Source of the DNA: Timema cristinae
Taxonomy: Eukaryota > Arthropoda > Insecta > Phasmatodea > Timematidae
Length of the DNA: 64,000 nucleotides
Assembly: GCA_039000515.1 (NCBI GenBank)
Contig: JBCFYV010009882.1
Coordinates: forward strand, 51,998,816 to 52,062,815
Direction of reading: 5' to 3'
Part shown: positions 1 to 12,175 of the stretch, in pieces
Numbering within the stretch: the first letter of the stretch is position 1
How the letters are laid out: each line of letters begins with the position of its first letter
The notes under the pieces: generated by a model
What the model was told of the DNA's origin: nothing
Seen by the model: the letters and a program-made list of their open reading frames with translations, nothing else
The model's database searches: none
Position numbers and translations under genes: made by a program

Positions 1-1942
1 TTCTATCCCAAAACACTAGCCAAGGAAACCTATAGTTGGTTTGTTTTTCTTTCCAAACCCCTTGTTGATATGCTACAAATTTAAAATTCAAATGAAGCTT
101 AACTAACAGTCCATTTTTTCAACACTGCTTTACTCAATGATAAGATAGTGTGATGGTAAAGAGTTTACCCTGTTCACTGAAAAAAAAAAATGAGTACAAC
201 ATAAGAAGTGCCATATTGATCCAATGAGTAATTTTGAGTTTACTGGCAACACACAAACAGAGAGACAAACAATCAAATGAACAGACAAACCTTATGGTTT
301 TATTATATGTATAGATACTAGGAGTATATTATTCTATAATAGGCCCCAATTTTCCCCATTTTATAAAATCCTAGCTTTGGATAATGAGCATGTCTGAGAG
401 CAAATGGATGATGAAGTGAGATGGTGGCACCCTCAATATAGAATACTATAACTTTAAAAGAGTTTCTTCAACGTATTCTATTAACAATAGTTTGCATTGT
501 TTATAGTTTATTTTAAAATTCATCTAAACGTTGTAGAAAATTTTTTGTTTTTGATGGGTTTTAAGATTTCTTAAATAATAATTTAGTGTGATTGGGTTTT
601 AAGTTTGTCTTTTATGTCATTCGTCCTTTTTACATGTTCCTATCTAAACACCCTAGCATTATTTACCCATTTCCTTTTTTCCCCTTTGTATTCCCCCCCC
701 CCCCCCCCCCCTTATAAGAAGGTGCATTGCTCATTTCACAGTCTATCCTGATGAATGCAGATATAATGAAACCTAAGAAGGAGAATTAGGCTGTAAAGGT
801 TGATTATATTCAAGATTGAACCATTACCTATTTGTCCAATGAGAGCAATGTAATGTATGAAATGTATTATTTTCAGTGTTTAAGCCATATTGTGTTTGGT
901 CCCTTCTATTTGTTTCAATAAATCTTTCCTCTAATTACTTCCAAATATAGCTAAATATGTATAAAGTTTGAAAATTACAATATCACACATATAAAATCAC
1001 AATCATTCAAGTATCAGGAAGAAGAGAAAGGCAGCAAAACTTAAAAAAAAAATCCTTCAACAATGAAAAGTAAAGAAATAATTAAACTTATTAAAATGCC
1101 ATTGCAAATATATTTTAAGTTTTAAATTTATCTAATTTTATGGATCTAACTTACTTTCACTTATTTCACACTAATGCAGTAATTTATAGGGAGGAAAGAC
1201 CCTCAAATCCTCAAGGATATTTTAGAATTAAAAAAAAATTCAAATTCAACACACAAATCATTAATTATTATTATTATATTTTTTCGTTTTTTCAAGTGAA
1301 ATTTGTTTTATATCTCTAGTAACGCTTATTGGTGGTTCAGATACAATTATAATTAAATCTTTAATGTAACAACCAGGCCCCAGACCAGTAATTTAATGCT
1401 TAGCTGAATATATTAATGTTATGACGAGAAGATTATAAGAAAGAATGTTAACATTTACAGTAATTACTATTAGTTTTTTCTATTTTTCTAATATATTTAT
1501 ATTTTCTCTATGTACATAAATTTTTCCAGGATTCAGATTTGAATTTGAAGGTAAATTTGAGATTCAGATTTATGAAATATTAGATTTGACCAAACTCTAG
1601 TAATTTATATATAAAAATAATAAAAGGAGTTTAAAGTTTTTAAAGAGAATCAATTCAAATTAAGTATTTTGAAGAAATTTTAAAACTAGTTTTAATTAAT
1701 GTTAGCTATGTTTTTATCAAATTTATAAATAAAAATGGAATAAAATAAAATTCAATCAAGTGAAAAATGGGACACAGGAGTCAAACTCACGACCATTGGC
1801 TTAGTGCAAAATTGATTTACTACTAAACCATTCTGGTTCATCTACTATTAAGGGCCACTTAACACTAGTTGTTGCATAAAGTTTAAATCAAATTTGATTC
1901 CAGTACAAGAACCAATCCTGTGGACAACCATAAATAAAATAC
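1..1942. other. AT-rich sequence downstream of the last visible Ku80 exon
   Basis: No convincing coding exon is seen on either strand. The next Ku80 exon must lie further left, either here unrecognised or off the window. The stretch holds a 19-base C run at 693-711 and one tRNA-like SINE head on the minus strand at about 1769-1840. That head is listed separately. The rest is low-complexity AT-rich sequence, most simply intron. Confidence 0.5.
1769..1840 (-). repeat. tRNA-like SINE head (degenerate)
   Basis: Read on the minus strand the segment has a B-box-like GAGTTTGACTC preceded, about 40 bases upstream, by an A-box-like TGGTTTAGTAG. That is the internal RNA polymerase III promoter layout of tRNA-derived SINEs. 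No cloverleaf with all stems can be drawn, so it is a decayed SINE head rather than a tRNA gene. A similar head occurs at 12730-12800. Confidence 0.45.
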
Positions 1943-2114
1943 CTGTGAAAGGAATCATGGTGGGTCCAAAGTGATATGCTTTGATCACATTGTCCTTCTC
2001 AACAACACTTTGATTTTCATCGTCATTGAAAAATGAAACCTCTGTTACAAGTCGAGCTTCTTGATCAGCTATTAGTGCCTTCTTCCAGGATGGAAGTGAA
2101 CTACCATCTGAAAT
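1943..2114 (-). CDS. XRCC5: Ku80 (XRCC5) coding exon, most 3' in the window
   Basis: This 172-nt exon encodes about 57 residues that include SWKKALIADQEARLVTEVSF, then FNDDENQSVVEKDN and IKAYHFGPTMIPFT. In Ku80 proteins this stretch follows the VSGY strand and ends at the conserved G-x-x-x-G-x-x-x-VPF block (here AYHFGPTMIPF), inside the DNA-encircling beta-barrel. The upstream AG is at 2115-2116 and the donor GTATTT at 1937-1942. It enters in phase 0, matching the preceding exon, and leaves in phase 1. An AG seven bases further in would open a stop codon, so phase supports the chosen acceptor. Ku80 pairs with Ku70 to bind DNA ends in non-homologous end joining. The following exon was not found in the remaining 1.9 kb. 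Confidence 0.85.
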
Positions 2115-2878
2115 CTTAATGAATGCAATTATTTTATATTTTTATTTGAGGTGGAAGATTGCCACAAATCTTAGGAAATGGGTACCAGCCTGGTGAAATC
2201 TATTTCTAGGTAAATTTTGGATGAAAGTTGTGTCAACTTGCCGTGTTTATCTGTATATATTCTGAAACACCGCAAAGGTAAAAGTTGGCAGTATCATCCA
2301 AGGGTAGACACTTTTATTACAACAAAATTACTTGTGTTTTCAAGGTTTTTACTAAAGGAATTACCATGTTTAATGACACTTTAGAGTTTAGTAAAGAAAT
2401 TTAGCCTTGTTTTACATAAAATTGTCTAGTTTCAAGAACAAGACGATTTGACCTTGATGAGGCAATATGTGAAGTCATTCTGAAAACCAATATTTATGTA
2501 AAAAGTGGAAACAGGTTTTGCACTTGCTGGATAAATACTTGGTGAGGGTTAAGCAATTTTTTGAATGAGTGTTGACATCTAAAGGAATATGACATCAAAT
2601 TTGCAGTAAAAATAATGTTGTGGCAAGTTTATGTATAAAATAGGTACAAAATGATGTTGTAATGTGGAGCAAGACTATAAACATAACAACTTGGTAACCA
2701 ATTTTGTATCAAGGGAGAGTGAGACACTTTTTAGGAAAAACACACTGTCCTAGATTTTAACCCCATATCTCCTTGACATCAGACCAAGCTAGACGAGCTT
2801 GTATGAATAAATATTTTAGTGAAAGAAGTCATCACTTAAAACTGTTAACTTGATAAAATGTATCTATTTTATTTTATC

Positions 2879-2881
<3 letters not shown>

Positions 2882-2922
<41 letters not shown>
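2882..2922. repeat. (AT)n microsatellite
   Basis: About 20 uninterrupted AT units in the Ku80 intron between the exons at 1943 and 3997. Confidence 0.97.
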
Positions 2923-2923
<1 letters not shown>

Positions 2924-3451
2924 CAAATAAGTGGAAAAAAAAAGTCATACATATAAATATACAAATAAATCAGTGAGAAAAATTTAAATCGAGTTGGGAA
3001 CACAGCTAAACTAAGATGTATGCTTATTTATTATTTCAAGATTATTTTTTTTAGTTATAACAAAAATACACACTGTTTGGAAGGAAAAAACAACAATTTG
3101 TTACCTTCCAATGACTTTGCAAAGCATGCAATAGAGTTGAGAAAAAAAATTGTGTAAAATATTAATACAAGCATGATTTAAATTGTTGAGTCAATGAAAC
3201 ATGTTTGAATCTACCGGTTGGTCTATTTACTAAAACTAAATTTTCAAGAAGAAATGGAAACACAAATCCTTGATTACATAAATGTCTTAAATTTTGATAG
3301 AAAATACATTTCAAAAAGCAGTATTGTTACAATACTATTTAAATAAAGTGGGCTTTATATATTGTTTTAAGAGGGTATTAAAAGCAAAACTTTCTAATAA
3401 AAATAACCAAATACTGTAAACAGCCAATAATAATTATTAAGTATAATAAAA

Positions 3452-3483
<32 letters not shown>

Positions 3484-3748
3484 GCACCACGTCTTACTAC
3501 CCATTCGGGTTATACGCACTTACGCTAATGTGTAATGGTAGGGTGATTGTGAGATGAAATGAAGGACCTACAGTTTAACGTGGAATCCGAACCACGGTGG
3601 AGGCCTGGCATTCCCCACATTCACAAGATGTCTTGTCAGAGGTGGAGGAAGGGTTTGGTAATCAGATAAATCTTTGCCAGGACCGGGGATTGAACCCCGG
3701 CCGCCAGCACAGAAGTCTGACACCTTACCCCTAGACCACCAGGTCACC
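3452..3748 (-). mobile_element. SINE-A copy 1 (tRNA-derived, full length)
   Basis: On the minus strand the element starts with a tRNA-like head carrying an A box (TGGTCTAGGGG) and a B box (GGGGTTCAATCCCC). It continues through a body of about 190 bases and ends in the tail GTAGTAAGACGTGGTGCTAA plus a (TAA)n run. An 11-bp target duplication AATAAAATATT flanks it at 3445-3455 and 3749-3759. The head resembles tRNA-Glu, with ACTTCTG where the anticodon loop would be. Five further copies occur at 16853, 19479, 22423, 25529 and 34345, all in the same orientation. The open frame through its antisense is not a gene. Confidence 0.92.
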
Positions 3749-3996
3749 AATAAAATATTGATCTGAAGAAAGAAAGTTACTTCTTTAGGATAAATTCGGG
3801 TTTATTGATTGTTTCTAAAAAAAAGTAATGATTTGTATTCAACTTATTCTTGAAGCAATCAAGCCTACAGCAAACGCATGTGAGATTGGTTTTCTTGTCT
3901 ACTTTTATAAGCATTGCAAGCAAAGACTACTTTGGAAAAGAGGAGCATTAAAGTGTTAACCAATTCATTAATCAAATTCAGCATATATGGACAAAC

Positions 3997-4137
3997 CATG
4001 CGATATCCAGAAACTGGTATTTTGATAGTTGATCCAATATCCATGATAACATTCCAGGGGGTCGGGCGAACACTCTTTTTCTGGTAAAATGTGAGCTGTG
4101 GAAGAGCATCTTCATAGCTACAAATTATACCTTGAAC
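3997..4137 (-). CDS. XRCC5: Ku80 (XRCC5) coding exon
   Basis: This 141-nt exon (47 codons, phase 0 to 0) encodes VQGIICSYEDALPQLTFYQK, then KSVRPTPWNVIMDIGSTIKI and PVSGYRM. The run S-x-x-x-ALPxLxxFxxKxVRPxPW followed by LxIGxxxxIxVSGY is the signature of Ku80 at the vWA to beta-barrel junction. The acceptor AG is at 4138-4139, after a T-rich stretch. The donor is GTTTGT at 3991-3996, the same non-canonical +3 T donor used by the exon at 33710. The intron to the next exon (2115-3996) contains SINE-A copy 1 and an (AT)n run. Confidence 0.92.
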
Positions 4138-4436
4138 CTAAAATGAAAAAAAAAGAATATCCAATGCATTCAAACTAAAGAAAATATATTGGAGTAGATT
4201 ATAATAGAAATAAAGAAAATTGTTATTAGAAGTGTTTTGTTTAACTTTATACATCTTCTAAGGTTGAAATGACATTGAAAGTTTAACACAAAATGTAAAT
4301 GAAAGTTTCATCTATAAGATCAAGTATTCTTCACATAAAATTAAGTTAATAAGTTTTAAAAATACATTCATATTAATGTCAAAATTTAAAAGTGTCAAGT
4401 TAAGACTGAAAAACATTAAAATATCTCAATTCATAC

Positions 4437-4578
4437 CCGAGTAACTAAAGTAGACAAAATAATTCTTGTTTTCTTTTGATTTGTATAGTCATTAAACGAT
4501 GGACTAATGCATCTCTGAAAATTGTCCTCTGACTCTGGCTCACTTTTTAGTATATCCATTGTGATTAAATCTGGTCCA
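4437..4578 (-). CDS. XRCC5: Ku80 (XRCC5) coding exon (variable linker)
   Basis: This 142-nt exon starts with the last base of a split Ile codon and then reads GPDLITMDILKSEPESEDNF and further to RIILSTLVTR. It continues the vWA beta-strand begun in the exon at 14104 (LEINLIV, then I-GPD) and covers the variable acidic linker before the ALP-x-L block. It leaves in phase 0 into the exon at 3997. The acceptor is TTTCTAG with AG at 4579-4580, and the donor is GTATGA at 4431-4436. The linker varies in length and sequence between Ku80 homologues, so this exon is supported mainly by phase and position. Confidence 0.85.
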
Positions 4579-4754
4579 CTAGAAAGACAAAACCAATATA
4601 TTTTAGTTAGTGGATTGTATTAGAGTTCTAGTTTAACATATGTCCAAGCAAATACTATAGAAGGGGATTGAAATAATATATTTTAAATGTAAGACAAATA
4701 AGATTTTAACAAAAATATCAAAAGGTAGCTATTTTAAGAGCATATTAACTGCTT

Positions 4755-4994
4755 CAGTGGCTACATGGTTTAAGGTGTCACTCTCGTGCTAGATTAGACT
4801 GCTGATTATAGGGAGATCAGGTTTCAAATACCACTCAGGTGTAATTAGTATTTTTTTTAAACAGTTTTCCAATCTTACTACATAAATATACAGGTATACT
4901 TTCTCTAAATTCAACCTTCCTCATCTCTAGCTCATTTAGCATGATTAAAACATTTGCATACAACCTAAACAGGTTGTAAGATGCGGTGCTCAAG
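4755..4994 (+). mobile_element. SINE-C copy (divergent tRNA-derived SINE)
   Basis: A tRNA-like head (A-box-like GTGGCTACATGGTTTAAGG, B-box-like AGGTTTCAAATACC) is followed by a body with the AATTCAACCTTCCTCATCTC block also present in SINE-B. The tail ends GTAAGATGCGGTGCT. The tail hairpin ACAACCT-AAAC-AGGTTGT is the counterpart of ACCC-GAAC-GGGT in SINE-A and SINE-B. It sits in a Ku80 intron in antisense orientation to the gene. No clear target duplication was found, consistent with age. Confidence 0.75.
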
Positions 4995-7376
4995 AAAAAG
5001 TACAATGACGATAAGCCACTAGGTTTTGAAATCCTCTTGCCCTCTTTGATTGTAAGGTTGAGTGAATTTAATATTTTACTTGCGAATTTGTGAATAAAAC
5101 ATCAAAATAATCCTCTATGGTAGACACGTCGAACTTGAAACCTGCATGCCAGATGTGGCCTTATCCAGGATTTTGTGTGGCTTGCGCATCTTTTGATGTA
5201 ATGTGATTCTTTTTTTATAAACATCAAGGAAATACAACATATGGGGATATGATATTGGGAATTTGGCATAACTTGGGTTCATCTGAAATGTGAGGTTGGT
5301 GTACCAATTTTCACTCTTTGTCCGAAAGAAACAATATTCCTAAAAGTTGTTAAATTTGCAAAGCAATTATTTTTAATAATTGGCCGAAGTTCATTTGTAT
5401 GTTAATTGTTAAAAGTTGTTTACTCACATGAAATTGAACCTAACACTAAAAAAGTATCGGCTTACAGACAACATTTGTAAACAATTATGAAAGTGGCTTT
5501 GGCAAAGACTTAAAGCTCGACATTCTCACCATATCTGCAAATAAAATGTTTCAAATTTTTTGTAAAAATTATAGGTTTAGTAGAATTGTTCTAGACATGG
5601 GCCTACTCTTTTCTTTTTGTAATAATAAAAATGTTTGAATTCTTTTTGTTTAAGATAATTATAATATATAATTTTTTGTGACCCTTATGATCAAACTAGT
5701 TTGACAAGTTTGCTCTACAGCAGTTCTGAACACCTGAGAAATAGGAAATAGCCAAAAATAAATGCAATCTTTAACAGGAGCAAATTCTTGAAACTATGGG
5801 TCTGTGGTTGTGATGGATATCTTCAGAGTGTCTTCTAAGTGATCATCAAATAGTGAAGAAATTTGTGTAAATTAATTTGTGGTAATTAATGATTAAGTTT
5901 ACTCACAAATATAAGTACTCCAAAAAGTGCTGAAAACTTATAAGGATGAGTCATATAGGTTACTAAATTTCTTCTTACATAAATAAATGTATACTTCTTA
6001 AAACCTGCCTTCTCTATGTCTATTTATATAAATTGCTTTTATAATCATCTTTAAATGATTTTTTGACTAAGTTTGTGGAGGATGTCATCTTCCTTAGAAA
6101 TATATGACATTTCCTTGAACTCCTAAGTCAAAATATGGACACTTCATGAATGATGGTCCACCAGGTCAGCTTGCTTGTAAGGAAAATGTTTATGCAAAGT
6201 GTGACCATTCTCTCCTTGAAACTTGAGTTTTAAAACCCTTTAATTTAATTCTCAGGCATTTTACTACTGCTATCATTTAAATATAAACTTGGATGACCCT
6301 AAGAGCTACAAATTCAGGTTGTTTGCATGACCTGTGCTAAATTCAGCATCAACTCATTTGAGAAATACTTGAAATATTGTGTGTTTTAGGCTCCTTTAAT
6401 GAATATGGTTTAAAATGGGGAAAAAAGTATTAATATATTCAAAATTCTAAACATTGCTACATAAAGCTTTATAATGAAAAAATAAACCAGTAACGCTTTA
6501 GATGTGATTTTTTTTCCTGCCACAACTTACTATCTTCCCAAGCTAAACAAATTTATATCACCACCGAGGATGGGAAGAAGCGCTTTTACTCCAGTGGTTT
6601 TTATTATAGTTTGGATACTTACAGTATAAATGACAACTCAATTTTAAGTATTCAATTTAAGTTTTACAAATTTTTTCTTTTATTCTCTTCAAGAGGCCAT
6701 CATTTATTACAATTAATTATTATCCCTTAGTTGGCTATAAGAAGCTTGTGGGCCGTATGCTGTGCAGGTCTGCACAAGAAGGTTTGGGCATTAATAAAAA
6801 GTGCTAAGGGAAGTATTAGCTAATTTTGTATAAAGGTTTGTGATTAATTTATTCTTGATGATTTCAACCATCCTCCTCTCTGAATGGGGAAAATAGCCAT
6901 TGGTGTAATAAAGTAGTTTGTGATACTGAATAGAATTAAAGTTTAAGTCTGGCATATTGTACATTTATTTTAAAAATACATACACATACATAACCTATTT
7001 AGTTTTTTTATAATACACAAACATATAACATGTTTGGATAGAAAAACAAAATGTGAAGTGAACACTTTTTTTAAAATAATAATATCTAATACTTTTGTTT
7101 GTAATGACTTAATTTGAGTGGAATGAGAAAGGCTAGTTTAGAGGATATATACCTGCATTAGTGAAGAACAGGTACGCGAAAACCACCCACAATACACCTG
7201 ATCAAGATTGTGAAAGGTCGATCATCAAACGTTATGTAAACTAGTATTATTCCAAAATTATATCTTTGGGTACTTTTCAATCAAAATGGAGAAGATTTTT
7301 TCTCCTCCAAACAGTTTTAAAATCTTGGTAAATTTGATTTATTTAAGTCTGTTGCTAGGCTTAAAATCTTTAAAAC
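4995..7376. other. Ku80 intron, no recognisable feature
   Basis: AT-rich sequence with short homopolymers. No long open frame, no tRNA-like head and no clear repeat was recognised on either strand. Confidence 0.5.
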
Positions 7377-7384
7377 CTAGAAAC

Positions 7385-9199
7385 TAGAGATGGGCCACTC
7401 AAATCTTCGAATCCATCGAATCCTGACAAGTATTCGAGATTCGAGGATTCAGTGTTTTACTTGATTCAATGGTTCAATGGTTTCACCTCATAAACAAATC
7501 ATAATATTTTAACTTCAAAAATTACTTAGTTAGGCCTACTTGAAATACACAACTTAACCCGTAATCATTATTTTGTCAGACAAAAGAGATAAGCATGAAT
7601 AAATCATTATTTAAAAAAAAAAGTATGCATAGAAAATCTAATGTGTAATACCTTACCCTATATAGGAAACTTGGACTCAACCATTACAGTGCATGCTCAC
7701 TTCTGAAACTTTCACCTCACAAACAGTCTTGTAAATATTTTAATGAACATATTAAAACTCTTCAAAAACTGAAAATCAAAACTAGAATTACAAAAAAAAC
7801 TTGAAATAAATAAAACAAATTATGGCTTTTATTTAAACAGAAATAAGAACACACATTGTACTCGACACAAAGTCAGCTGCCATGGTGTTTATGTTTACTC
7901 AGCAGAGTGAGGATTAAATAAACATGACTGCTAATTCTTACTACCCAACTGGTTTTAATTATCAACAACTATGCAAAGAACCCCAATTTATTTCATACGA
8001 TGCTTAAGAGATATTTTGTTGGGTTTCACGAAAAATAGATACTGTCAACAGTTAGACACCAATAAAACTCTTTATTTATACCTACCGACCTACATATTGT
8101 ATCTCGATTGTTTGTTTAAAATCGATTCAGTTAATCTGATCCCTTAGTAAGTGCTATCGAGTTTTAGAATCAAATAATGACTTGCTAATTCATAATTTGT
8201 TTTTAAATTGATTTTAACCAAGAGGTTTTTTTTATATGCTATTGAAGTAAATGTAAAAATATTCAAAGGTAGTCCTGCCTAATAAAATGTGAATTAACAT
8301 ATTGCAAAAGTCAAAAATATGTTTGTCTTTTAAATAGAATGTATCCTCAGAAATCAATATACCATAAGAATCAAATATATTTCTTGTTTTCTACACAAAG
8401 ATAGATACTAGATATGAAAGAAAATTAAGATAATAAAACATGCTTAAGCATTATTGAGTTCACTATTTCCAATGTATGTTTAATTTTTAAGCATTTTTTT
8501 TAGATCTGTTTGTATTTTTATTTTTGCTTTCTTATTCAAATAAATTATAATCCTTCAATGATGATTAAAATTGATCAAAAGGTAACTAGGTCTAATCTGT
8601 TTGTTTATTTCATATGTTTTTTTAGAAACTTAACTCATTCTATCAACCCTTTAAAAATTACTAAAAGACACTCAAATTTTGATTGATTTGATTTTTAAAC
8701 AATAATATGAGTCTAGCTTGTTTAATTTGGCTGGATTTCAACCAGTATTTTGCGAGGGGTGGTTGGGGTTGATTAAAATTGAAAGCATGATTGAAATAGT
8801 CTTAATTTACAGTTTAGGCCTAAATTGTGTAATGTAGGTCTATTTGTAAAATCAACGCGCTAGTCGTGTTGAGCTCGACTGCTGAGGACGGGGAGATCGA
8901 GGTTCAAATCTCGGTCGGGTGAAATGGGGGTGGTTTTTCCTAAATGGTTTTCCACTCTCCCTCCACGCAAATGCGGGTTCACTTCCTCCAATTCAACCTT
9001 CCTAATTTCTAATCTATTAGTGTAATTAGTACTTAAAGCGTATAACCCGAACGGGTAGTAAGACGCGGTGCTAAATAATAATAAATAATCATATTTGTAA
9101 ATCATTAAAATTTCTAACAATTTGCTAGGGTTCAGATTCGAGATTTGAAAATAAAATAGAGGTTTGGATACGAAAAATAGTGGATTCGACCCATCTCTA
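7385..9199. mobile_element. Non-autonomous hAT-like DNA transposon
   Basis: The ends are short terminal inverted repeats: TAGAGATGGGCC at 7385 and its inverse GACCCATCTCTA ending at 9199. The next inner segments (CTTCGAATCC at the left, GGATTCGA at the right) also correspond. A perfect 8-bp target duplication CTAGAAAC lies at 7377-7384 and 9200-9207, the length typical of hAT transposition. No transposase-like frame is seen in the 1.8 kb, so it needed a transposase in trans. SINE-B copy 1 is nested near its right end and is therefore younger. The element lies inside the 9.5-kb Ku80 intron. Confidence 0.85.
8855..9091 (+). mobile_element. SINE-B copy 1 (5'-truncated head)
   Basis: The element retains the tRNA-like 3' half of the head (B box AGGTTCAAATCTCGG), the body with GGTTTTTCCTAAATGGTTTT and GCAAATGCGGGTTCACTTCC, and the tail GTAGTAAGACGCGGTGCTAA followed by AATAATAATAAATAAT. 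A near-perfect target duplication (TATTTGTAAAATCA at 8841-8854, TATTTGTAAATCA at 9092-9104) marks insertion into the hAT-like element. Its antisense frame gives a peptide of the type often mis-annotated as protein in insect gene sets. Confidence 0.92.
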
Positions 9200-9439
9200 C
9201 TAGAAACATATAAAAGAAGGTTGTACCACTAAAATTAGTATTACTATTGAGGTTATATATTATGGTCAAAGCCCGACATCTACCTAGTTTTGGAAATGAA
9301 TGGCCACTTTTAGCTTTGGCCAAGGCAAGATATATATAATAATTTATCAGCAGTTTGGGCTTTGGTTGGCCAGTTCTAGATATGGCCGAAAGAAACTGGC
9401 CAAAGCACAAAATATTTAATAATTTACCATCTCACTTTT

Positions 9440-12175
9440 CAGTGCCTCTCAACACAATTAATACCGCACACAATTAAGACCGCAGACCTCATAGCCCCCT
9501 ACTTTGCAGGCCTGCTAAATGAATGCCTCGCTCAGGGCAGAATCCCGAACATCTGGAAGCAGAGCGAGGTAATCGTGCTAAGCAAGGGGGAGGACAAGGA
9601 TCCGCTTCTTCCAAAGTCATATAGACCTATCTGCCTGCTAAACATGAGTGGGAAACTCCAGAAAAAAATACTGTGCGAAAGATTATTAAGGCACAGGAGA
9701 GGAGTGGGCATGCATCAACAGCAGTATGGCTTTCGAAGGGGTGGATCGACAGAGGATGCCATCTGCAGAGCAATGGAATTGATCGACTCGGCCGCTGACA
9801 GATACGTGGTGGGGATATTTGTAGACATCTCGGGAGCATTTGACAACCTATGGTGGCCGGGGTTGTTCAGTCAGTTAAGAGAACTGCAGTGTCTGGGGCG
9901 ATTGTATAGAAGCTTGAAGGACTACTGCCGAAATAGGTATGCCACCCTGAGGTGTCAGAGTGCCAGTGTGCAGAAAAGATTGACCAAGGGATGTCCCCAG
10001 GGTTCGGTCTGTGGGCCGATATTCTGGGATGTGGGGCTGGAGCCAGGACTGCAAATGCTGGAGGAAATTCCCGAAATGCATGGGGTGGTCGCCTTCACGG
10101 ACGACCTTCTAATAGTGATAGAAGGTAATTCAAGGAGGAGCCTGGAGGAAAGATCTAATCGAGTGCTAGACGGGCTAGTAAGGTGGTGCAAAAGTGTCAA
10201 ACTGAAGATGGCACCGGCGAAGACGACATTCATGCTGTTTAAGGGAAAAATTGTGCGGAATCCGGCAATAAAGGTTGAGGGGAAAACTTGAGAAGGAGCC
10301 AAACGGTCAGATACCTGGGAGTCACTCTTGATGAGAATAGAATCTTCACGGCGCATATAGAGGAAGTGATGGGGAGAGCTCAGCGGGTTATGAATAAGAT
10401 TATAAGCATTCGGCGGAGGAGGTTCCACCTGCCCATGCGGATAATAAAGACATACCACCACGTGATCCTTCTCTCTATTGTTGGCTATGGAGCGTGCGTC
10501 TGGGTGCACAGACTGAACAACGTAGTGCCGGCTAGGGCTGTCCGAAGTATACAGAGGAATGTCCTTCTGAGACTTACGGGCGCCTACCGGACAGTGGCGA
10601 CAGACGCACTCAACGTTGCTCTAGGTGTGTGGCCATTGGACCTTCTAGTTAAGAAGAGGGCAATTGGGTACTGGAAGAGAAAGAATAACTGGGAGAAGGT
10701 TAGGATACTCACCTCACCTGAAGTTGAAACATCTGAAGACGTAGTATTTGCTCTGTTGAGGGAATGGCAGAGACGCTGGGAGAGCAGTGAAACTGGTAGG
10801 AGGGCTTATCAACTCTTTCCCAATGTGGTTGAAAGGATTGATAATGCACATCAGGAGCCATCCCGGGTCTGGTCCAATTTATCACGGGGAAGGGGCCTTA
10901 CCCGGAATCCTTAAGGAAGATGGGACTGTCGAAACTGATCGGTGTGAATGTGGTGAGGTGGGTACCCCGGAACACGTTGTGCTGGAATGTGCCCGTACGC
11001 TTGAGATAAGAAGACCTAACCAGCAGGAAGTGCAGGGGAGACTGGTGGGTGATATCCTGAGAGATCCCACCCATTGGAGGTTCCTAGATAAGCTGGCAGC
11101 GGAAGCTTCAGAAAGAGCCAAGATGGAATATATAAGGGCACTGAGAGAGGGACGACGATTGAGACAAAGGCTAAACAGACGGAGGGCCAGAGAAGGAAGG
11201 GGGAGAGAGACCAGTGACAGTGACAGGGATAGTGACGAAGAAGGAGACAATGACGAGGACAGTGAAAGATACGAGGAAAGAAACACGGGAAGCGGGACTG
11301 AGACGGACGTAGGTGAAGTCTCAGCGGGGGGAATATAGGGAAAGGAGAAGGTTGTTTCTGTGGAATTAATGGTATATGACTTTCCATGAGGAAAAAGGAG
11401 AGATGCCGGGAAGTGGCAAACACGAAGCCTTGTGGGGACTGGCATACCAGTCAGCTGATTGATCCGGAGGTTTACTGGGATAATCTTGTTATTTCCGAGG
11501 AATCATCATTCCAGCCGATCAATGGGAAAGATGAGGGGAAAGAAACAGGACGCATGGGGGAATCCTGTGACTGCAGATTCCTCTTCTTGGGAACAAGAAG
11601 ATTAGGATTAGGTTTTGTAAGGGCCCCTGGTGTCAGGATGGAGATAGGCGGCTGCTCTGCAGCCCCCTTGTACCATCGGGGCAATGGACATTCCCGGAGG
11701 GTTATAAGTTATTTAGGTTAGCTAGTTGTAAGGCTAGGATAAGATTAGGATAGGATAGGGAAGGGAGGGTGATAGGAATGAGTAGGCTAGGAGAAACAAT
11801 TTCAGGGAAGGTAATTAAGGAAGTGGTTGCACTTAGGTGTAGGTGGAGCATCAACTCCGGTAAGGGCGCCTCCCCAGATGGTGGATAGGGGGATGCTCGC
11901 AGCTGCTGGGCGCACCGCTGGACTGGGATGAGAATCCGTGTCTGATGGGGTGACCAGCGGAGGTGGGTACCAGGGAAGTAATATACCCTGGGCAGACCAA
12001 CCGGTGAATGAAATTGTATCTCGGAGATAGGTACTATAGGAGCTAAAACCTGTTTAGATTAAATAAAATTGGATACTGTATAATAATAGGAAATGTTTTT
12101 GATACTCTGTAAATAAGGCCTGGATTTAAAATTGTAAGATGCCAGGCCAAATTAGATTGGTAATTAAAAAAAAAT
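9440..12175 (+). mobile_element. 5'-truncated R1-clade LINE
   Basis: A non-LTR retrotransposon begins abruptly within the reverse-transcriptase fingers around 9440-9470. It runs through a broken pol frame to 11338 and a 3' UTR of about 0.8 kb, and ends at an A-rich stretch near 12165-12174. The endonuclease and any ORF1 are missing, as is usual for 5'-truncated insertions. No clear target duplication was found. Its GC content is visibly higher than the surrounding Ku80 intron. It lies opposite in sense to Ku80. Confidence 0.85.
9464..11338 (+). pseudogene. R1-clade LINE reverse transcriptase, truncated and frameshifted
   Basis: Coding similarity starts upstream of the first possible start at 9575, with DLIAPYFAGLLNECLAQGRI. 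Reverse-transcriptase blocks follow in order: SYRPICLLNMSGKLQKKI, QYGFRRGGSTEDAI, motif A as FVDISGAFDNLWW, motif B as KGCPQGSVCGPIFWD, and motif C as FTDDLL (Thr where FADD is usual). After a frameshift near 10288 come the thumb (VRYLGVTLDE) and the R1-type C-terminal region. A second shift near 10895 leads to the zinc-knuckle-like CECGEVGTPEHVVLEC. The last 60 or so residues are an unusual Arg-rich then Asp/Glu/Ser-rich tail. Two frameshifts plus the 5' truncation make it inactive. R1, TRAS and SART-like subfamilies cannot be separated by eye. Confidence 0.85.

Noticed and set aside
3568..3750. Antisense open frames through SINE-A copies (also at 34449-34688 and 22354-22542)
   Set aside because: They coincide with tRNA-derived SINE bodies and (ATT)n tails, recur in every copy, and have no protein-like conservation.
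8860..9120. Open frames through the SINE-B copies (also at 60661-60990)
   Set aside because: They are antisense readings of a SINE. The similarity to predicted insect proteins reflects mis-annotation of the same repeat.
9955..11445. Minus-strand frames opposite the R1-clade LINE
   Set aside because: These are shadow frames of the coding strand, including the Ser/Pro/Leu-rich one opposite the acidic tail.
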